The notes beneath the pieces were generated by a model. That model made no database searches. It had not been told where the DNA came from and saw only the letters and a program-made list of their open reading frames with translations. Positions 52,877 through 62,630 of a stretch of DNA of 64,000 nt are shown here, in pieces; the first letter of the stretch is position 1, and each line of letters starts with the position of its first letter. The position numbers and the translations under genes are program-made. The stretch comes from Dysgonomonas mossii (GTDB lineage Bacteria; Bacteroidota; Bacteroidia; Bacteroidales; Dysgonomonadaceae): the NCBI RefSeq assembly GCF_004569505.1, contig NZ_SPPK01000002.1, forward strand, positions 868,001 to 932,000, written 5' to 3'.

Positions 52877-54016
52877 ATGCAATATCTATATATAGCTACA
52901 GTCTTTGCTGGTGCGCTTGTATGTTTGCTTGCCTCGCTATTGTTAGTTCTTCGCCGTAAGACCGGAGAACGTTCTCGTGTAATTCTTGCGGTCATAGTCT
53001 TTTTCTCTGTTTTTAATTATATTCCACGTTTTATTGCGCTTTGCAACGGGGTCGTTCCCGATTTTGTGGTTTCTGCAAAATTATTGTTGGTGGCAAACTT
53101 TATGGTTGTATCTTACATTATGTATCCTATAGAGGTTATTGCTCCCGGCTGTTTAAATTTTTGGCGGATAATAAAGCTATATTCTCTTTGGCTGTTTTTG
53201 CTGGGTGTTTATCTTATTACCTCCCGCACAGGTATGCACTATACTCCATATAATACGCTTCTGGAGATGTTGCCCGATGCTCATCGATTTGAGGTTTGGT
53301 TTCGCCTTTTACTTGCGTTATTGATATTTCTCCCCGGGTTGTTTGTCTTTTTTGTTCATCGTACAAGACGCTACAATAACACCGATTATATTTGGTTGAA
53401 GAAATACTCGATTACACTTTTTATAAATATTCTGGCATATGTTCTCATCTTGATATTTAATCACCCTATAATGAATATTTCGTACTATTATATTAGTGTC
53501 GGGTGTAGCCTCTATATTGTTTACATGGAGCTGTTCGATCGTCTCATCGGAAAATCAGTTCTTGAGAAAAATGCTGAAGAAAAAAATATACAGTCTGAAG
53601 ACGCTACGGTAGAAGATGCGCAGTCATCCTCATGTCCTGAGCAAAAAAATACGATCTTGATTGATAGATTAGATGCATATATGAAGAAAAAATATGCATG
53701 GCGAGATCCTTATTTGTCTCTCAATATGTTAGCCTCAGAACTTTTTACTAACCGTACAACTCTGGCGCAAGTTATGCGCGAAAATGGCTATGAAAGCTAT
53801 ACACACTATATTAATAAGCTGCGCATTGAGGATTTCTTGCAACAAATAGAATCGGGCCAATATGTTAATTATCAAGAAGCTTTCTTTTTTGTCGGATTTC
53901 GTTCGCGTAGCACCGCTTTACGTAATTTCAGACAACTAACAGGAATGATTCCTTCCGAGTATTTTCAAAAGAAAAATATTCAGATAAACGAAGGTAATGT
54001 GATTCATCATTACTAA
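52877..54016 (+). CDS. Membrane-anchored AraC-family regulator
   Basis: 379 residues. The N-terminal 215 residues form about six or seven transmembrane helices (for example ATVFAGALVCLLASLLLVL). A variable linker follows, then an AraC DNA-binding domain at about 270-370: LSLNMLASELFTNRTTLAQV is the first helix-turn-helix and EAFFFVGFRSRSTALRNFRQ with TGMIPSEYF the second. Such proteins sense an envelope or extracellular signal and regulate transcription from the membrane. Targets unknown. Ends at a long terminator. Confidence 0.88.
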   Translation: MQYLYIATVFAGALVCLLASLLLVLRRKTGERSRVILAVIVFFSVFNYIPRFIALCNGVVPDFVVSAKLLLVANFMVVSYIMYPIEVIAPGCLNFWRIIKLYSLWLFLLGVYLITSRTGMHYTPYNTLLEMLPDAHRFEVWFRLLLALLIFLPGLFVFFVHRTRRYNNTDYIWLKKYSITLFINILAYVLILIFNHPIMNISYYYISVGCSLYIVYMELFDRLIGKSVLEKNAEEKNIQSEDATVEDAQSSSCPEQKNTILIDRLDAYMKKKYAWRDPYLSLNMLASELFTNRTTLAQVMRENGYESYTHYINKLRIEDFLQQIESGQYVNYQEAFFFVGFRSRSTALRNFRQLTGMIPSEYFQKKNIQINEGNVIHHY

Positions 54017-54030
54017 TCTGCAGGCATTAA

Positions 54031-54082
54031 AAATATAAAGAAGTGTTATTCATTTAATTGAAAACACTTCCTTATATTTTTC
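54031..54082. terminator. Bidirectional terminator between araC and argF
   Basis: Long hairpin AAATATAA.GAAGTGTT / AACACTTC.TTATATTT between two convergent genes, with T-rich sequence on the plus-strand side and A-rich sequence before it. Confidence 0.7.
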
Positions 54083-54101
54083 TTATAATAAATTTGTTCT
54101 A

Positions 54102-55055
54102 TTACAAGCTCTCAAGCATTCTTTTTATAACGGTCTGTGCTGATATCTCACGGTTCGCCGCCTCTTGAATAACAATAGATTGAGGGCTTTCTATAACATC
54201 ATCACTTACAATCATATTACGGCGTACAGGTAGGCAATGCATAAAATAAGCATTGTTAGTAAGTGCCATTTTCTCACTGGTTACTGTCCACGACATATCT
54301 TTGCTTAGTATCTTTCCATAATTCGGATCGGTATACGCAGCCCAGTTTTTAGCATACACAAAGTCTGCTCCGGCCAGCGCCTTATCCTGATCGTATTCGA
54401 CTTTAGCACCACGCACAAATTTAGAGTCCAACTCATAGCCTTCAGGGTGAGTGATAACAAAATCAACATCCGCCTCATTCATAAAATCGGCGAAAGAGTT
54501 AGGTACTGCCTGTGGCAATGCTTTCGGGTGTGGAGCCCATGTTAAAACGACCTTCGGACGAGCTGTTTTCTTATATTCTTCGATTGTAATTAGGTCGGCA
54601 AATGCTTGTAGTGGATGACCTGTAGCAGCTTCCATACTGAAGACAGGTTTTCCCGAATATTTTATAAACTGATTGAGAATCTTTTCTTGATAATCATCTT
54701 CTTTATTCTCGAACTGCGCAAAAGCACGCACACCAATAATATCACAATAGCTTCCCATAACAGGAATTGCCTCTAATATATGTTCAGACTTATCACCATC
54801 CATAATCACTCCTCGTTCTGTTTCCAGCTTCCACGCTCCTTGGTTGATGTCAAGTACCATCGTGTTCATACTCAGATTCATTCCGGCTTTTTGTGTGCTG
54901 AGGCGTGTGCGTAAGCTTGAGTTGAAGAACACCATTAGCAAGGTCTTGTTTTCTCCAAGCTTCTTATAAGCAAAACGATTTTTCTTTATTTCCAGAGCTT
55001 CCTTTATTGCAGCATTTAGGTCGCCCAAGTCTTTTACATTGGTATAAGTTTTCAT
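54102..55055 (-). CDS. argF': N-succinyl/N-acetylornithine carbamoyltransferase
   Basis: 317 residues from the ATG at 55055; an upstream in-frame start at 55079 is less likely. Carbamoyl-phosphate site FFNSSLRTRLST at about 44-55 and HCLPVRRN at about 267-274. TMVLDINQGAWKLE matches the branch of carbamoyltransferases that act on N-acylated ornithine rather than ornithine; the Bacteroides enzyme of this size uses N-succinylornithine. The exact acyl group cannot be read here. It lies at the end of a proB-proA run, as I recall from Bacteroides, linking proline and arginine synthesis from glutamate. Confidence 0.9.
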   Translation of the reverse strand: MKTYTNVKDLGDLNAAIKEALEIKKNRFAYKKLGENKTLLMVFFNSSLRTRLSTQKAGMNLSMNTMVLDINQGAWKLETERGVIMDGDKSEHILEAIPVMGSYCDIIGVRAFAQFENKEDDYQEKILNQFIKYSGKPVFSMEAATGHPLQAFADLITIEEYKKTARPKVVLTWAPHPKALPQAVPNSFADFMNEADVDFVITHPEGYELDSKFVRGAKVEYDQDKALAGADFVYAKNWAAYTDPNYGKILSKDMSWTVTSEKMALTNNAYFMHCLPVRRNMIVSDDVIESPQSIVIQEAANREISAQTVIKRMLESL

Positions 55056-55101
55056 TATGTTGTTTGTTATTGTATTCAAATTAAAGGTACAAAGTTAAAT
55101 C

Positions 55102-55284
55102 TTATTCTTTGGATATATCTCTTTTTTCCCTTTTTCTGTCGTATACCTTTTTGCTCTTATGCACATTTGTTGTACGTCGCCACCCCGGCGATTGAGATAA
55201 TTCATCTTCCCGGTCTGCTTTTTTTACAGCTTTTATATAGTCCTTTATAGATATTTTACCTGCTGTTTTCTTCTTTTTCTTCAT
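55102..55284 (-). CDS. Small basic protein of unknown function
   Basis: 60 residues, nearly half charged (MKKKKKTAGKISIKDYIKA then REDELSQSPGWRRTTNVHKS). Located between the acyltransferase and argF' on the same strand with small gaps, so likely cotranscribed. It looks like a conserved Bacteroidetes small protein, but I cannot name a family. Confidence 0.6.
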   Translation of the reverse strand: MKKKKKTAGKISIKDYIKAVKKADREDELSQSPGWRRTTNVHKSKKVYDRKREKRDISKE

Positions 55285-55300
55285 GACAAGAATTTAACTG

Positions 55301-56221
55301 TTATAGAAATATTTTTATCCGCTTGTTTATGTATATGATAAAAACGGATAAAATAATTGATAAAAATAAAATAACTCCGAAACGGATGATTGTATAAGGC
55401 ATGCTTATACCCCATAGCTTAATGATGACAAAGTAATGAATAAAATATATTGCAGAGCCTAATGAACTTAAATAAGTAAGATATGTATTAGGCATTCTAT
55501 AGCTCGAATGTTTAAATACAAATATTATTATAGCAGGACAACAAACAATGAGTGACAGGTAGGTATCTCGTACAAAGCACATATCTTTGGCATATGAAGA
55601 TTCAATACATGATGTGATAAGGCTTAATGCAATGAGAGCCGCCAAGGTGATACTACCGGATTTTAGTATTAAGTTATGTTTATAAATGTAATATCCTAAA
55701 AAAATAAAAGGGAAACCTACAAAAAAGCCATTTCTTACGATGTGTATATTCCCATCTCTCAATGGTTCGCAGAAGACACCAATTGAGAAAATGAGAATCG
55801 CCAAGACTAGAAGAACAGTATCATTCTTTATAAATTTCTTTGCGATATATAGCAAGAGAGTTCCATAGACCAGAGCGATTACATACCATAAATGTAAGAT
55901 GCCTAAAGTGATATATTCGAGGAAGAGCGAGACTGTAATGGGAGGCTGATCCATATTCAATAATATGTAAAAAGCCGACCATACGGCATATATTATCAGT
56001 AGATGTCGGATATACTTTTTTAAGGCTTTCGGATTATCAATTTTTTTTGCAAGGTAATATCCGTTTATAACAAAGAAACAAGGTACTGCAATCCGCGCGA
56101 TACCTTGCGATATTAGCCAGTTGAGCAAAGGGTATGTGGCTGATAATGGTCCTATGTGTATTGTTATTACCAATATACTTAGAAATACCTTGAAATAATC
56201 GAGTGTAACGTTTCTTTCCAT
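55301..56221 (-). CDS. Acyltransferase family 3 membrane protein
   Basis: 306 residues from the ATG at 56221 (an upstream in-frame TTG is ignored). About ten transmembrane helices. The N-terminal family signature is VTLDYFKVFLSILVITIHIG with the catalytic histidine, followed by RIAVPCFFVINGYYLAKK. Such enzymes acetylate or succinylate surface polysaccharides or lipids. Placed between proA and argF' with a 30-base gap, so probably a passenger in that operon. Confidence 0.88.
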   Translation of the reverse strand: MERNVTLDYFKVFLSILVITIHIGPLSATYPLLNWLISQGIARIAVPCFFVINGYYLAKKIDNPKALKKYIRHLLIIYAVWSAFYILLNMDQPPITVSLFLEYITLGILHLWYVIALVYGTLLLYIAKKFIKNDTVLLVLAILIFSIGVFCEPLRDGNIHIVRNGFFVGFPFIFLGYYIYKHNLILKSGSITLAALIALSLITSCIESSYAKDMCFVRDTYLSLIVCCPAIIIFVFKHSSYRMPNTYLTYLSSLGSAIYFIHYFVIIKLWGISMPYTIIRFGVILFLSIILSVFIIYINKRIKIFL

Positions 56222-56250
56222 TATCAGTATCAATCAAGGCCTAATCTCTC

Positions 56251-57504
56251 TTACGACCTGGTTTGTCCATTACCATTTATCAGCCATTTATAGGTGCATA
56301 GCTCCTCTAATGCCATAGGCCCTCGGGCATGCATCTTTTGGGTGCTGATACCTATTTCGGCTCCCAGTCCGAATTGCGCTCCATCGGTAAATGCCGTAGA
56401 TGCATTGGAATACACACAAGCTGCATCTACCATTTTTTCAAAAAGCTTGATCGCTTCAGCATCCTCACTGATGATAGCTTCGCTATGTTTCGAGCTATAT
56501 TTGGATATATGGCTTATTGCTTCTTCTATATCTGTCACTGTTTTGATAGACATCTTATAGTCGAGAAACTCTGTGCCGAAACTTTTTTCGTCAGCCTTCT
56601 TTAATTGGTCGTACGAGTAGTATGAGAACAGTGCTTCGTATGCATGTTTGTCGGCATAGATAATAACGTCTTTCTTGTCAAGTTCTTCGCACAGATAGTG
56701 TAAGTCATCGAGTCTTTCTCTATCTATAACAAGGCAATCGAGGGAATTGCAGACACTCACTTTTCTGATTTTAGCATTGGTAATAATATCCTTCCCTTTC
56801 TTGATATCTCCATCTTTATGGAAATATGTATGACAAACACCTGCACCTGTTTCTATCACAGGAATTCGAGAATTTTCACGAACATAGTTTATCAGCTCTT
56901 GCCCACCACGAGGTATAATAAGGTCTACATAGTTGCGTGCATTCATTAATGCTTCAGTTGCAGTCCTGTCGTTAGGCAATAGTGTACAGACATTCGGATT
57001 GATTCCATTTGCGTCCAATACGTTTCTTATCAAATCAATTATGGCTTCATTCGAAAAACGAGCGTCAGAGCCGCCTTTTAGTATGCAGGCATTTCCAGAT
57101 TTGAGACAAAGCGAGAATACGTCGAAACTGACATTCGGACGTGCCTCGTATATGATACCTATCACTCCGAAAGGCACAGTCACCTTTGATAGGTTTAGTC
57201 CGTTGGGCAGTGTTTTCTGCATTAGTGCTTTTCCTACAGGGGAGGGGAGTGATGCTACATTGCGGATATCTTTCACAATATCCATTATCCGTTGCTCATT
57301 GAGCAGCAAGCGGTCGTATTTTGGATTACTTGTATCCATTCTTTGCAAATCCTTCTGATTCTCTGCAAGAATGTAATACATTTTCGATTCGGTCTCTTTT
57401 GCAATAGCTTCCAGTATTGCGTTTATTTCTTTTTCTTCCAATAAGTTAAGGCTTTTACTAGCCTCTGCAACTAACTGGAACGTATTCTGGTGATAATCGT
57501 CCAT
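56251..57504 (-). CDS. proA: Gamma-glutamyl phosphate reductase
   Basis: Second step of proline synthesis: reduces glutamyl-5-phosphate to glutamate-5-semialdehyde with NADPH. 417 residues, the normal length. The aldehyde-dehydrogenase fold shows [20 protein letters not shown] and the catalytic cysteine in [15 protein letters not shown]. Only 2 bases separate it from proB, so the two are translated from one message. Confidence 0.96.
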   Translation of the reverse strand: MDDYHQNTFQLVAEASKSLNLLEEKEINAILEAIAKETESKMYYILAENQKDLQRMDTSNPKYDRLLLNEQRIMDIVKDIRNVASLPSPVGKALMQKTLPNGLNLSKVTVPFGVIGIIYEARPNVSFDVFSLCLKSGNACILKGGSDARFSNEAIIDLIRNVLDANGINPNVCTLLPNDRTATEALMNARNYVDLIIPRGGQELINYVRENSRIPVIETGAGVCHTYFHKDGDIKKGKDIITNAKIRKVSVCNSLDCLVIDRERLDDLHYLCEELDKKDVIIYADKHAYEALFSYYSYDQLKKADEKSFGTEFLDYKMSIKTVTDIEEAISHISKYSSKHSEAIISEDAEAIKLFEKMVDAACVYSNASTAFTDGAQFGLGAEIGISTQKMHARGPMALEELCTYKWLINGNGQTRS

Positions 57505-57506
57505 TT

Positions 57507-58583
57507 TTATTTTTCAATATATAAATAGTCGTAATGAATTATTGCTTTTTTATTATTTTTCCCTATTACTTCTTTGGCTTTTTCGCTGCTATATGCCGTT
57601 TTTCCAATGCCAATCAATTTCCCTTTTTCATCCATGATGCGCACTACATCGTCAGCCTCGAAGTTACCAATAATTTTGGTTACACCAACAGGAAGTAAGC
57701 TGACAGCCTTGTCTCCCAAAAGTACCTCTTTAGCATTTTGGTTGACGTATATTTCTCCTTTGGTAAACCCTTCGGAGTGAGCAATCCATTTTTTTATACT
57801 TGTTGTTTTCTTTGTAGAGGGGATAAAGTGCGTGGAAATCACATCTTTCCCTTTTATAAGATCTACAAGTATATTGTCTCTACGCCCGTTGGCTATTATT
57901 ACTTCAATTCCTTCTTCTGCAGCTTTGCGTGCAATATTATATTTGGTAGTCATCCCGCCACGTCCGGTAGATGACTTCGAAGATTGTATACAGTCTTCTA
58001 TATTATCTTTTGTAATATCTATCTTTTTAAATATCTCCGATTTAGGGTCGGACGGATTGCCATTATATATACCGTCGATATTGCTCAGTATAATTAGTTT
58101 TTCGCAGCCCATCATTGTGGCTACCAGTCCCGACATCTCATCATTGTCTGTAAACATAAGTCCGGTAACAGAAATGGCATCGTTCTCGTTGACTATCGGT
58201 ATGACTTTATTTTCCAACATCACAGACATGCAATTTCGTTGATTAAGATAATGTCGTCTGGTTGAAAAATCTTCTTTCGTAGCCAATATCTGTCCGCAGG
58301 TAATATTCTGTTGATGAAACAAATCTGAGTAACGGTTTATCAACCTTACCTGTCCGATGGATGAATATAGCTGACGCGCAGAAATCGTGTCTAACTTAGA
58401 CTTGACTTTAATCTCCGATTTACCTGATGCTACAGCACCCGATGATACAAGAATAACCTCTACGCCACTTTTGTGCAGCTCTGCAATTTGGTCTACCAGT
58501 GCAGACATACGTGTGACATCTAATGTCCCGTCTTTTCGGGTTAATATCTGACTTCCTATTTTTACAGTAATACGCTCTTTCAT
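57507..58583 (-). CDS. proB: Glutamate 5-kinase
   Basis: First step of proline synthesis: phosphorylates glutamate. 358 residues. The amino-acid kinase domain (1-250) shows [34 protein letters not shown] and [17 protein letters not shown]-terminal PUA domain (about 270-345) has [15 protein letters not shown] and [15 protein letters not shown]. The enzyme is usually feedback-inhibited by proline. A proximal promoter box is at 58603-58610 and a GTGAC repeat is 173 bases upstream. Confidence 0.96.
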   Translation of the reverse strand: MKERITVKIGSQILTRKDGTLDVTRMSALVDQIAELHKSGVEVILVSSGAVASGKSEIKVKSKLDTISARQLYSSIGQVRLINRYSDLFHQQNITCGQILATKEDFSTRRHYLNQRNCMSVMLENKVIPIVNENDAISVTGLMFTDNDEMSGLVATMMGCEKLIILSNIDGIYNGNPSDPKSEIFKKIDITKDNIEDCIQSSKSSTGRGGMTTKYNIARKAAEEGIEVIIANGRRDNILVDLIKGKDVISTHFIPSTKKTTSIKKWIAHSEGFTKGEIYVNQNAKEVLLGDKAVSLLPVGVTKIIGNFEADDVVRIMDEKGKLIGIGKTAYSSEKAKEVIGKNNKKAIIHYDYLYIEK

Positions 58584-58602
58584 TAGAAGAATATCAAAAA
58601 AA

Positions 58603-58610
58603 CAAAGTTA
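58603..58610 (-). promoter_or_regulatory. Proximal promoter box of proB
   Basis: TAACTTTG on the minus strand, 20 bases before the proB start. Confidence 0.5.
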
Positions 58611-58755
58611 AAATTTTATTTCAGGTAAAATGATAGATAAAATAGAAAATAGGCGTTAAATTGCTTGCTATCTTTTCTTTTTGTGCTTGTAGTGCCTTAA
58701 AATGATTTTGAGTGTTTTGTTAAATGATTTATATATAGGTTGTTATTTGTAAAAG

Positions 58756-58795
58756 GTGACAAAAGTAACAGTTTTTACGTTGTTTCTGATGTCAC
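58756..58795 (-). repeat. 40-bp GTGAC-type repeat, copy C (upstream of proB)
   Basis: Read on the minus strand it begins GTGACATCAGAAACA and ends CTGTTACTTTTGTCAC, nearly identical at both ends to copies A and B, one base shorter. Its TACTTTTG box (58760-58767) points to proB. Confidence 0.7.
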
Positions 58796-58864
58796 TTTTC
58801 TACTACAGCTTTGTGCAGCAGACTTTATACTATATATGATAAAATTTATTGAAAAATTGTATGC

Positions 58865-59383
58865 CTATACCAACCCTTCGGGTAGATTTAGATATAATAT
58901 TCTTTTTTTAGCATCAATTTTTTCGACAAAGTCCTCTGTTGCGGGTATTATCAGATCTTCATCGTCGTTCTTCACGAGGAATAGTGTGTTAATCGTTTTG
59001 TCGTCTATTTCTTCAATCGTACCTAAATTGCCGGCAACTTTGTCCACTACCGAAAATCCAATAAAGAAGTTCCACGAATAGTCTATATCATCATCCGATT
59101 CTTCTTCAAAGTATTTGCGGGGGAAAAACACTTCCAATCCCGACATTTGCATTGCTTTATCTTCGCTGTCGACACCCTCAAATGTAATTAAAGCCGTTTC
59201 ACTTCCTTTGAACCTATATTCGTCCACAAAGAAAGGGACAAAGATGCCGTCTATACGGCATATCAAGTATGGGCAATCGACCCGGTCGAATATATCGTTC
59301 TCAAAAGCAAAACTTATCTCACCTTTTATTCCATGAGGTTTGATAAGTTTACCTATTTTAAATACTTCGCTATCTTTTATCAT
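58865..59383 (-). CDS. rimM: Ribosome maturation factor RimM
   Basis: Binds ribosomal protein S19 and helps 30S maturation. 172 residues. N-terminal barrel FKIGKLIKPHGIKGEISFAF and C-terminal PRC-barrel-like half ending KRILYLNLPEGLV. 13 bases after the DUF4290 gene, same strand. In relatives I recall murA between DUF4290 and rimM; it is absent here. Confidence 0.93.
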   Translation of the reverse strand: MIKDSEVFKIGKLIKPHGIKGEISFAFENDIFDRVDCPYLICRIDGIFVPFFVDEYRFKGSETALITFEGVDSEDKAMQMSGLEVFFPRKYFEEESDDDIDYSWNFFIGFSVVDKVAGNLGTIEEIDDKTINTLFLVKNDDEDLIIPATEDFVEKIDAKKRILYLNLPEGLV

Positions 59384-59396
59384 AGCTCAGGCATGT

Positions 59397-60008
59397 TTAT
59401 TTTTTCTTTTGTTGGTTGCTTTTTTTCCCACCACCATTGTTGTTGGGTGTATTTCTCTGACCTAGATCCTTCATTTCAGGAAGTTTGATGTTTGAGTTCC
59501 TGATATCGATCTTATGACCCGATAAATCATAAAGGTCAAGGAATATTTTGTGATCTTCAACATCTTTGTTCCACTGTATATATGATTTTTTCATATGTGT
59601 GGCAACCAGCAAAATAAATTGTTCTTTTTCTTTGGGATCTTCTATCGATATAGCCATCTTTGCCATCTTTTCCAATGTTTTACCATAATGGCGGTATTGC
59701 ATGTCGGGACGACTATATTCTATTTTTCCAGGCTTAGTATTCAAGTCCTCTTTCTTAACTACCTCGTAAGGATAATCTATATCCAGCTTAAAGTCGGACA
59801 TAATAGCCAAGTGATCCCATAAGATGTGCTTGAAATCGTTTACATCACGAAGGTGTGGAAACATATTTCCCATAATGTTTATTATAGTATCTGCACAGCG
59901 TTTGCGTTCGTTTCGGTCAGGTATTGCAAGACAATAGTCGACCATATTTTGTATATTCCTTCCATATTCAGGAAGAGTAAGTTTTTTTAACTGAGTGTTA
60001 TACTCCAT
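59397..60008 (-). CDS. DUF4290 protein
   Basis: 203 residues, helical, starting YNTQLKKLTLPEYGRNIQNM, with HLRDVNDFKHILWDHLAIMS in the middle and a low-complexity N-, G- and K-rich tail. Matches the Bacteroidetes DUF4290 family from memory. Function unknown; the steady linkage with rimM hints at a translation or envelope role. Its promoter seems to lie inside the terminator loop at 60038-60084. Confidence 0.85.
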   Translation of the reverse strand: MEYNTQLKKLTLPEYGRNIQNMVDYCLAIPDRNERKRCADTIINIMGNMFPHLRDVNDFKHILWDHLAIMSDFKLDIDYPYEVVKKEDLNTKPGKIEYSRPDMQYRHYGKTLEKMAKMAISIEDPKEKEQFILLVATHMKKSYIQWNKDVEDHKIFLDLYDLSGHKIDIRNSNIKLPEMKDLGQRNTPNNNGGGKKSNQQKKK

Positions 60009-60037
60009 TTGTAAATGTAATATATGTATAAATAAAA

Positions 60038-60084
60038 AGGTAAGTAATTAGATATCCACAAAGATACGAAATAATTACTTACCT
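60038..60084 (-). terminator. Terminator of the S41 protease gene with a promoter box in its loop
   Basis: Perfect 13-bp inverted repeat AGGTAAGTAATTA / TAATTACTTACCT, T-tailed on the minus strand. The 21-base loop contains TATCTTTG (60059-60066, minus), a -7 box for the DUF4290 gene 50 bases on. Confidence 0.7.
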
Positions 60085-60100
60085 CTATAAATTAATTTTC

Positions 60101-61828
60101 TTACTTCGCAGTTTCTGCTATTTTTTCGGGAGCAGACAATGTCTTTTTGTACAATTCTGTATCCCCGAGAACTTCTATTGCTTTATCTACGTCAGCATCA
60201 TGTTTAAGAGAATAAAGTTTCTCCCCACGCTGATAATAATAACGTTTAACGATGGCTGAGTTTATCTGTTTCATTATATCTTCTTTGAAAGTTTCCAAGT
60301 CCCGATCAAGGTTCGGGATAAGTTTTGCTTCCAAAGCCTTAAACTCGTCATTGGCATATTTCATATAGCCTTCAAACTCCATCACCTCTTTTAGTGAAGC
60401 CATTGATTTTTCGCTCATGCGATCGTATTGAAAATCTTTGGATTTAACGAACTTCTTAAAGTCCTCATAGTCTTCGTCAGATATAGAAAATTTTTCAGGC
60501 GATTCGATCGATTTATGTCTTACTACCCAATCTGTAACCCAATCGAAAACGATGTATTGATTTTCGAGGTAATAGGTGATATTTGGGGTTTTAGGTTCAT
60601 TCATTACAATATCGGGAGTAACACCTCCGCCGTCTCTTACCTGACGTCCTGCCTGAGTGTAAAATACAGTAGTGAGGCTATCCGGTATACGTCCCACGCT
60701 ACCATCAGCATTTCTGTGGGAATAATCTATTGCTTGCACACATCTGCCACTGGGGATGTAGTACTTAGAAGACGTTACTTTTATTCCACCTCCATAAGGT
60801 ACTTCACGAGTTACTTGTACCAATCCTTTCCCGAATGTGCGTTCTCCAAGAAGTACAGCTCTATCCATATCTTGTAACGATCCGGCTACGATTTCGGCAG
60901 CAGAAGCAGAGCCTCTATTCGTTAAAACGATGATTGGTATCTCAGTATCTATTGGTTCCAGTGTGGTGCGGTATGTCCTATCGGTCTGTTTTAGTTTTCC
61001 TTTGGTAGATAGCACAACCTTTCCTTTTGGCACAAACATATTTACAATCTGAACCGCTTCTTCCATGATTCCTCCACCATTTTGGCGTACATCGAATATA
61101 AGGGATTTAGCGCCCTGTTTCTTTAGCTCCAAGAAAGCGTTTTTTACTTCAGCAGCACTTTTGTCGGTAAAGGTGCTAAAACTTATATATCCTATAGTAG
61201 GGGTTACCATACCATAGTATGTAATAGGATCCATAACAACTTTCTCGCGTACAACCTTCAGTGTTAAAGGTTTTTTCTCGCCTTTGCGTTCTACCTTTAC
61301 TTCTATTGTTGTTCCCGGTTGCCCTTTTAGATTATTGCTTACAAAACTGCTCAATGTGCGCCCAAACACCTCTTCGGGTACAGAGTCGCAGGTCGTCATA
61401 TCTTTTCCGTCTATCTCCAAGATTACGTCTCCCGCTTTCAATCCGGCTTTTGCGGCCGGCTTATCACCGTATGGTTCTATAATAGTAACTCGTCCATCCT
61501 TGAAAGATACGATAGCTCCAACTCCGGCATATTCACCTGTTATTTGGGTGCTAAACTCTTTCATGTCATCCTCATTGTAGTATTCTGTATAAGGATCAAG
61601 CGTGCCTAGCATATTGTCTATGCCTGTGCGTATTGTTTTATTGATGTCGAGGCTATCGACATAGAACATATCCATCTCGCGGACTACACTGTTGAATATT
61701 TCGATGTTCTTATTTATATCAAAATAGCGCTGTTGCTCTTGGTTCTTTCCCTGATTACTTTGTGCATAGGTAAAAGTAGTCCCCAAAAGTGCTGAGAATG
61801 TGAAAAATGCAATTAAACGGTTTCTCAT
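60101..61828 (-). CDS. S41-family C-terminal processing protease
   Basis: 575 residues. Signal peptide (LIAFFTFSALLGTTFTYAQ), a PDZ domain at about 95-175 (GVGAIVSFKDGRVTII, AGLKAGDVILEIDGKD) and the S41 catalytic core. The serine is in NRGSASAAEIVAGSLQD and the lysine in GERTFGKGLVQ. A C-terminal helical extension follows. It acts in the periplasm on C-terminal tails of proteins; substrates unknown. Standalone unit with a strong terminator. Confidence 0.93.
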   Translation of the reverse strand: MRNRLIAFFTFSALLGTTFTYAQSNQGKNQEQQRYFDINKNIEIFNSVVREMDMFYVDSLDINKTIRTGIDNMLGTLDPYTEYYNEDDMKEFSTQITGEYAGVGAIVSFKDGRVTIIEPYGDKPAAKAGLKAGDVILEIDGKDMTTCDSVPEEVFGRTLSSFVSNNLKGQPGTTIEVKVERKGEKKPLTLKVVREKVVMDPITYYGMVTPTIGYISFSTFTDKSAAEVKNAFLELKKQGAKSLIFDVRQNGGGIMEEAVQIVNMFVPKGKVVLSTKGKLKQTDRTYRTTLEPIDTEIPIIVLTNRGSASAAEIVAGSLQDMDRAVLLGERTFGKGLVQVTREVPYGGGIKVTSSKYYIPSGRCVQAIDYSHRNADGSVGRIPDSLTTVFYTQAGRQVRDGGGVTPDIVMNEPKTPNITYYLENQYIVFDWVTDWVVRHKSIESPEKFSISDEDYEDFKKFVKSKDFQYDRMSEKSMASLKEVMEFEGYMKYANDEFKALEAKLIPNLDRDLETFKEDIMKQINSAIVKRYYYQRGEKLYSLKHDADVDKAIEVLGDTELYKKTLSAPEKIAETAK

Positions 61829-62630
61829 TAGACTGTAATTATATAAAATGTTTTGTATTCCATTATTTTACGCAAAGGAAATACTTTTTTTATAAATAAA
61901 TAAAATTACGATGGTTATATATCTCTTATTTTTAACAAAAAACGTAAAAGTGTAGAAATTTCGGGATAGTGAACTAAATAAACAAACAGAGCGTTATACT
62001 TCTTTTGATTTACTTGCTTATTAAAGTAAAATTCAGCGCCTGAGATTTTTCTTTCAATACTTTCACAAGCTCTAGAATGAAAAAGGAGGGACAAACATTG
62101 AAGACAAATACAAATGTGAATAGTTTATTACATCTCCGTATATCATCAGGCACTGAATTTAATCTTTATTTCTATTTAATGTCAGTATATTTTTTAGTAT
62201 TACCAATAATTACTTAACACAATCCTTCCGGGTAGAATGTTCGTTTTCGTTTTTTATAATTCATACGTGCAAAATAATGATTCTGGGCGACAGGGCTATA
62301 GATCTCATTCGTTTGCATAACTCCTCATTCCGGGCTTTTCGGATGAATACAACTGAAATTTCATGTTTTGCGTGAATATATGACAATATGATACAAAATG
62401 CTATATTTCTTAATTCTGTTAAAATCAATATTTTTTATAGCAATGTAATTGATTATTGCTGTAGTTTAAAAAGTTGTATCCGTTTGTTGGTACAAATATA
62501 TTATTTATAATTCATATTGCAATTTTTTATTTTATTTTGCTCTGTTTTATCCCTTTTCTTGTTTATTAAAGTGTTGTTGGTTATTTGGTTATGTTGTTGT
62601 TAATCTTTATTAACGATAAAATCAGAGATG
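61829..62630. other. Long gene-poor region between the S41 protease and dgt
   Basis: 802 AT-rich bases. On the minus strand a TATATTTG box (62493-62500) precedes a 34-codon frame at 62214-62318. Nothing else was recognised; a small RNA on the minus strand is possible. Confidence 0.4.
62214..62318 (-). CDS. Possible 34-residue small protein
   Basis: ATG at 62318 preceded by an AGGAG Shine-Dalgarno-like sequence 3 bases away, unusual for this phylum. It encodes MQTNEIYSPVAQNHYFARMN followed by a basic KKRKRT stretch and a TAA stop. A TATATTTG box lies 175 bases upstream on the same strand. No homology known; it could be chance. Confidence 0.3.
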   Translation of the reverse strand: MQTNEIYSPVAQNHYFARMNYKKRKRTFYPEGLC

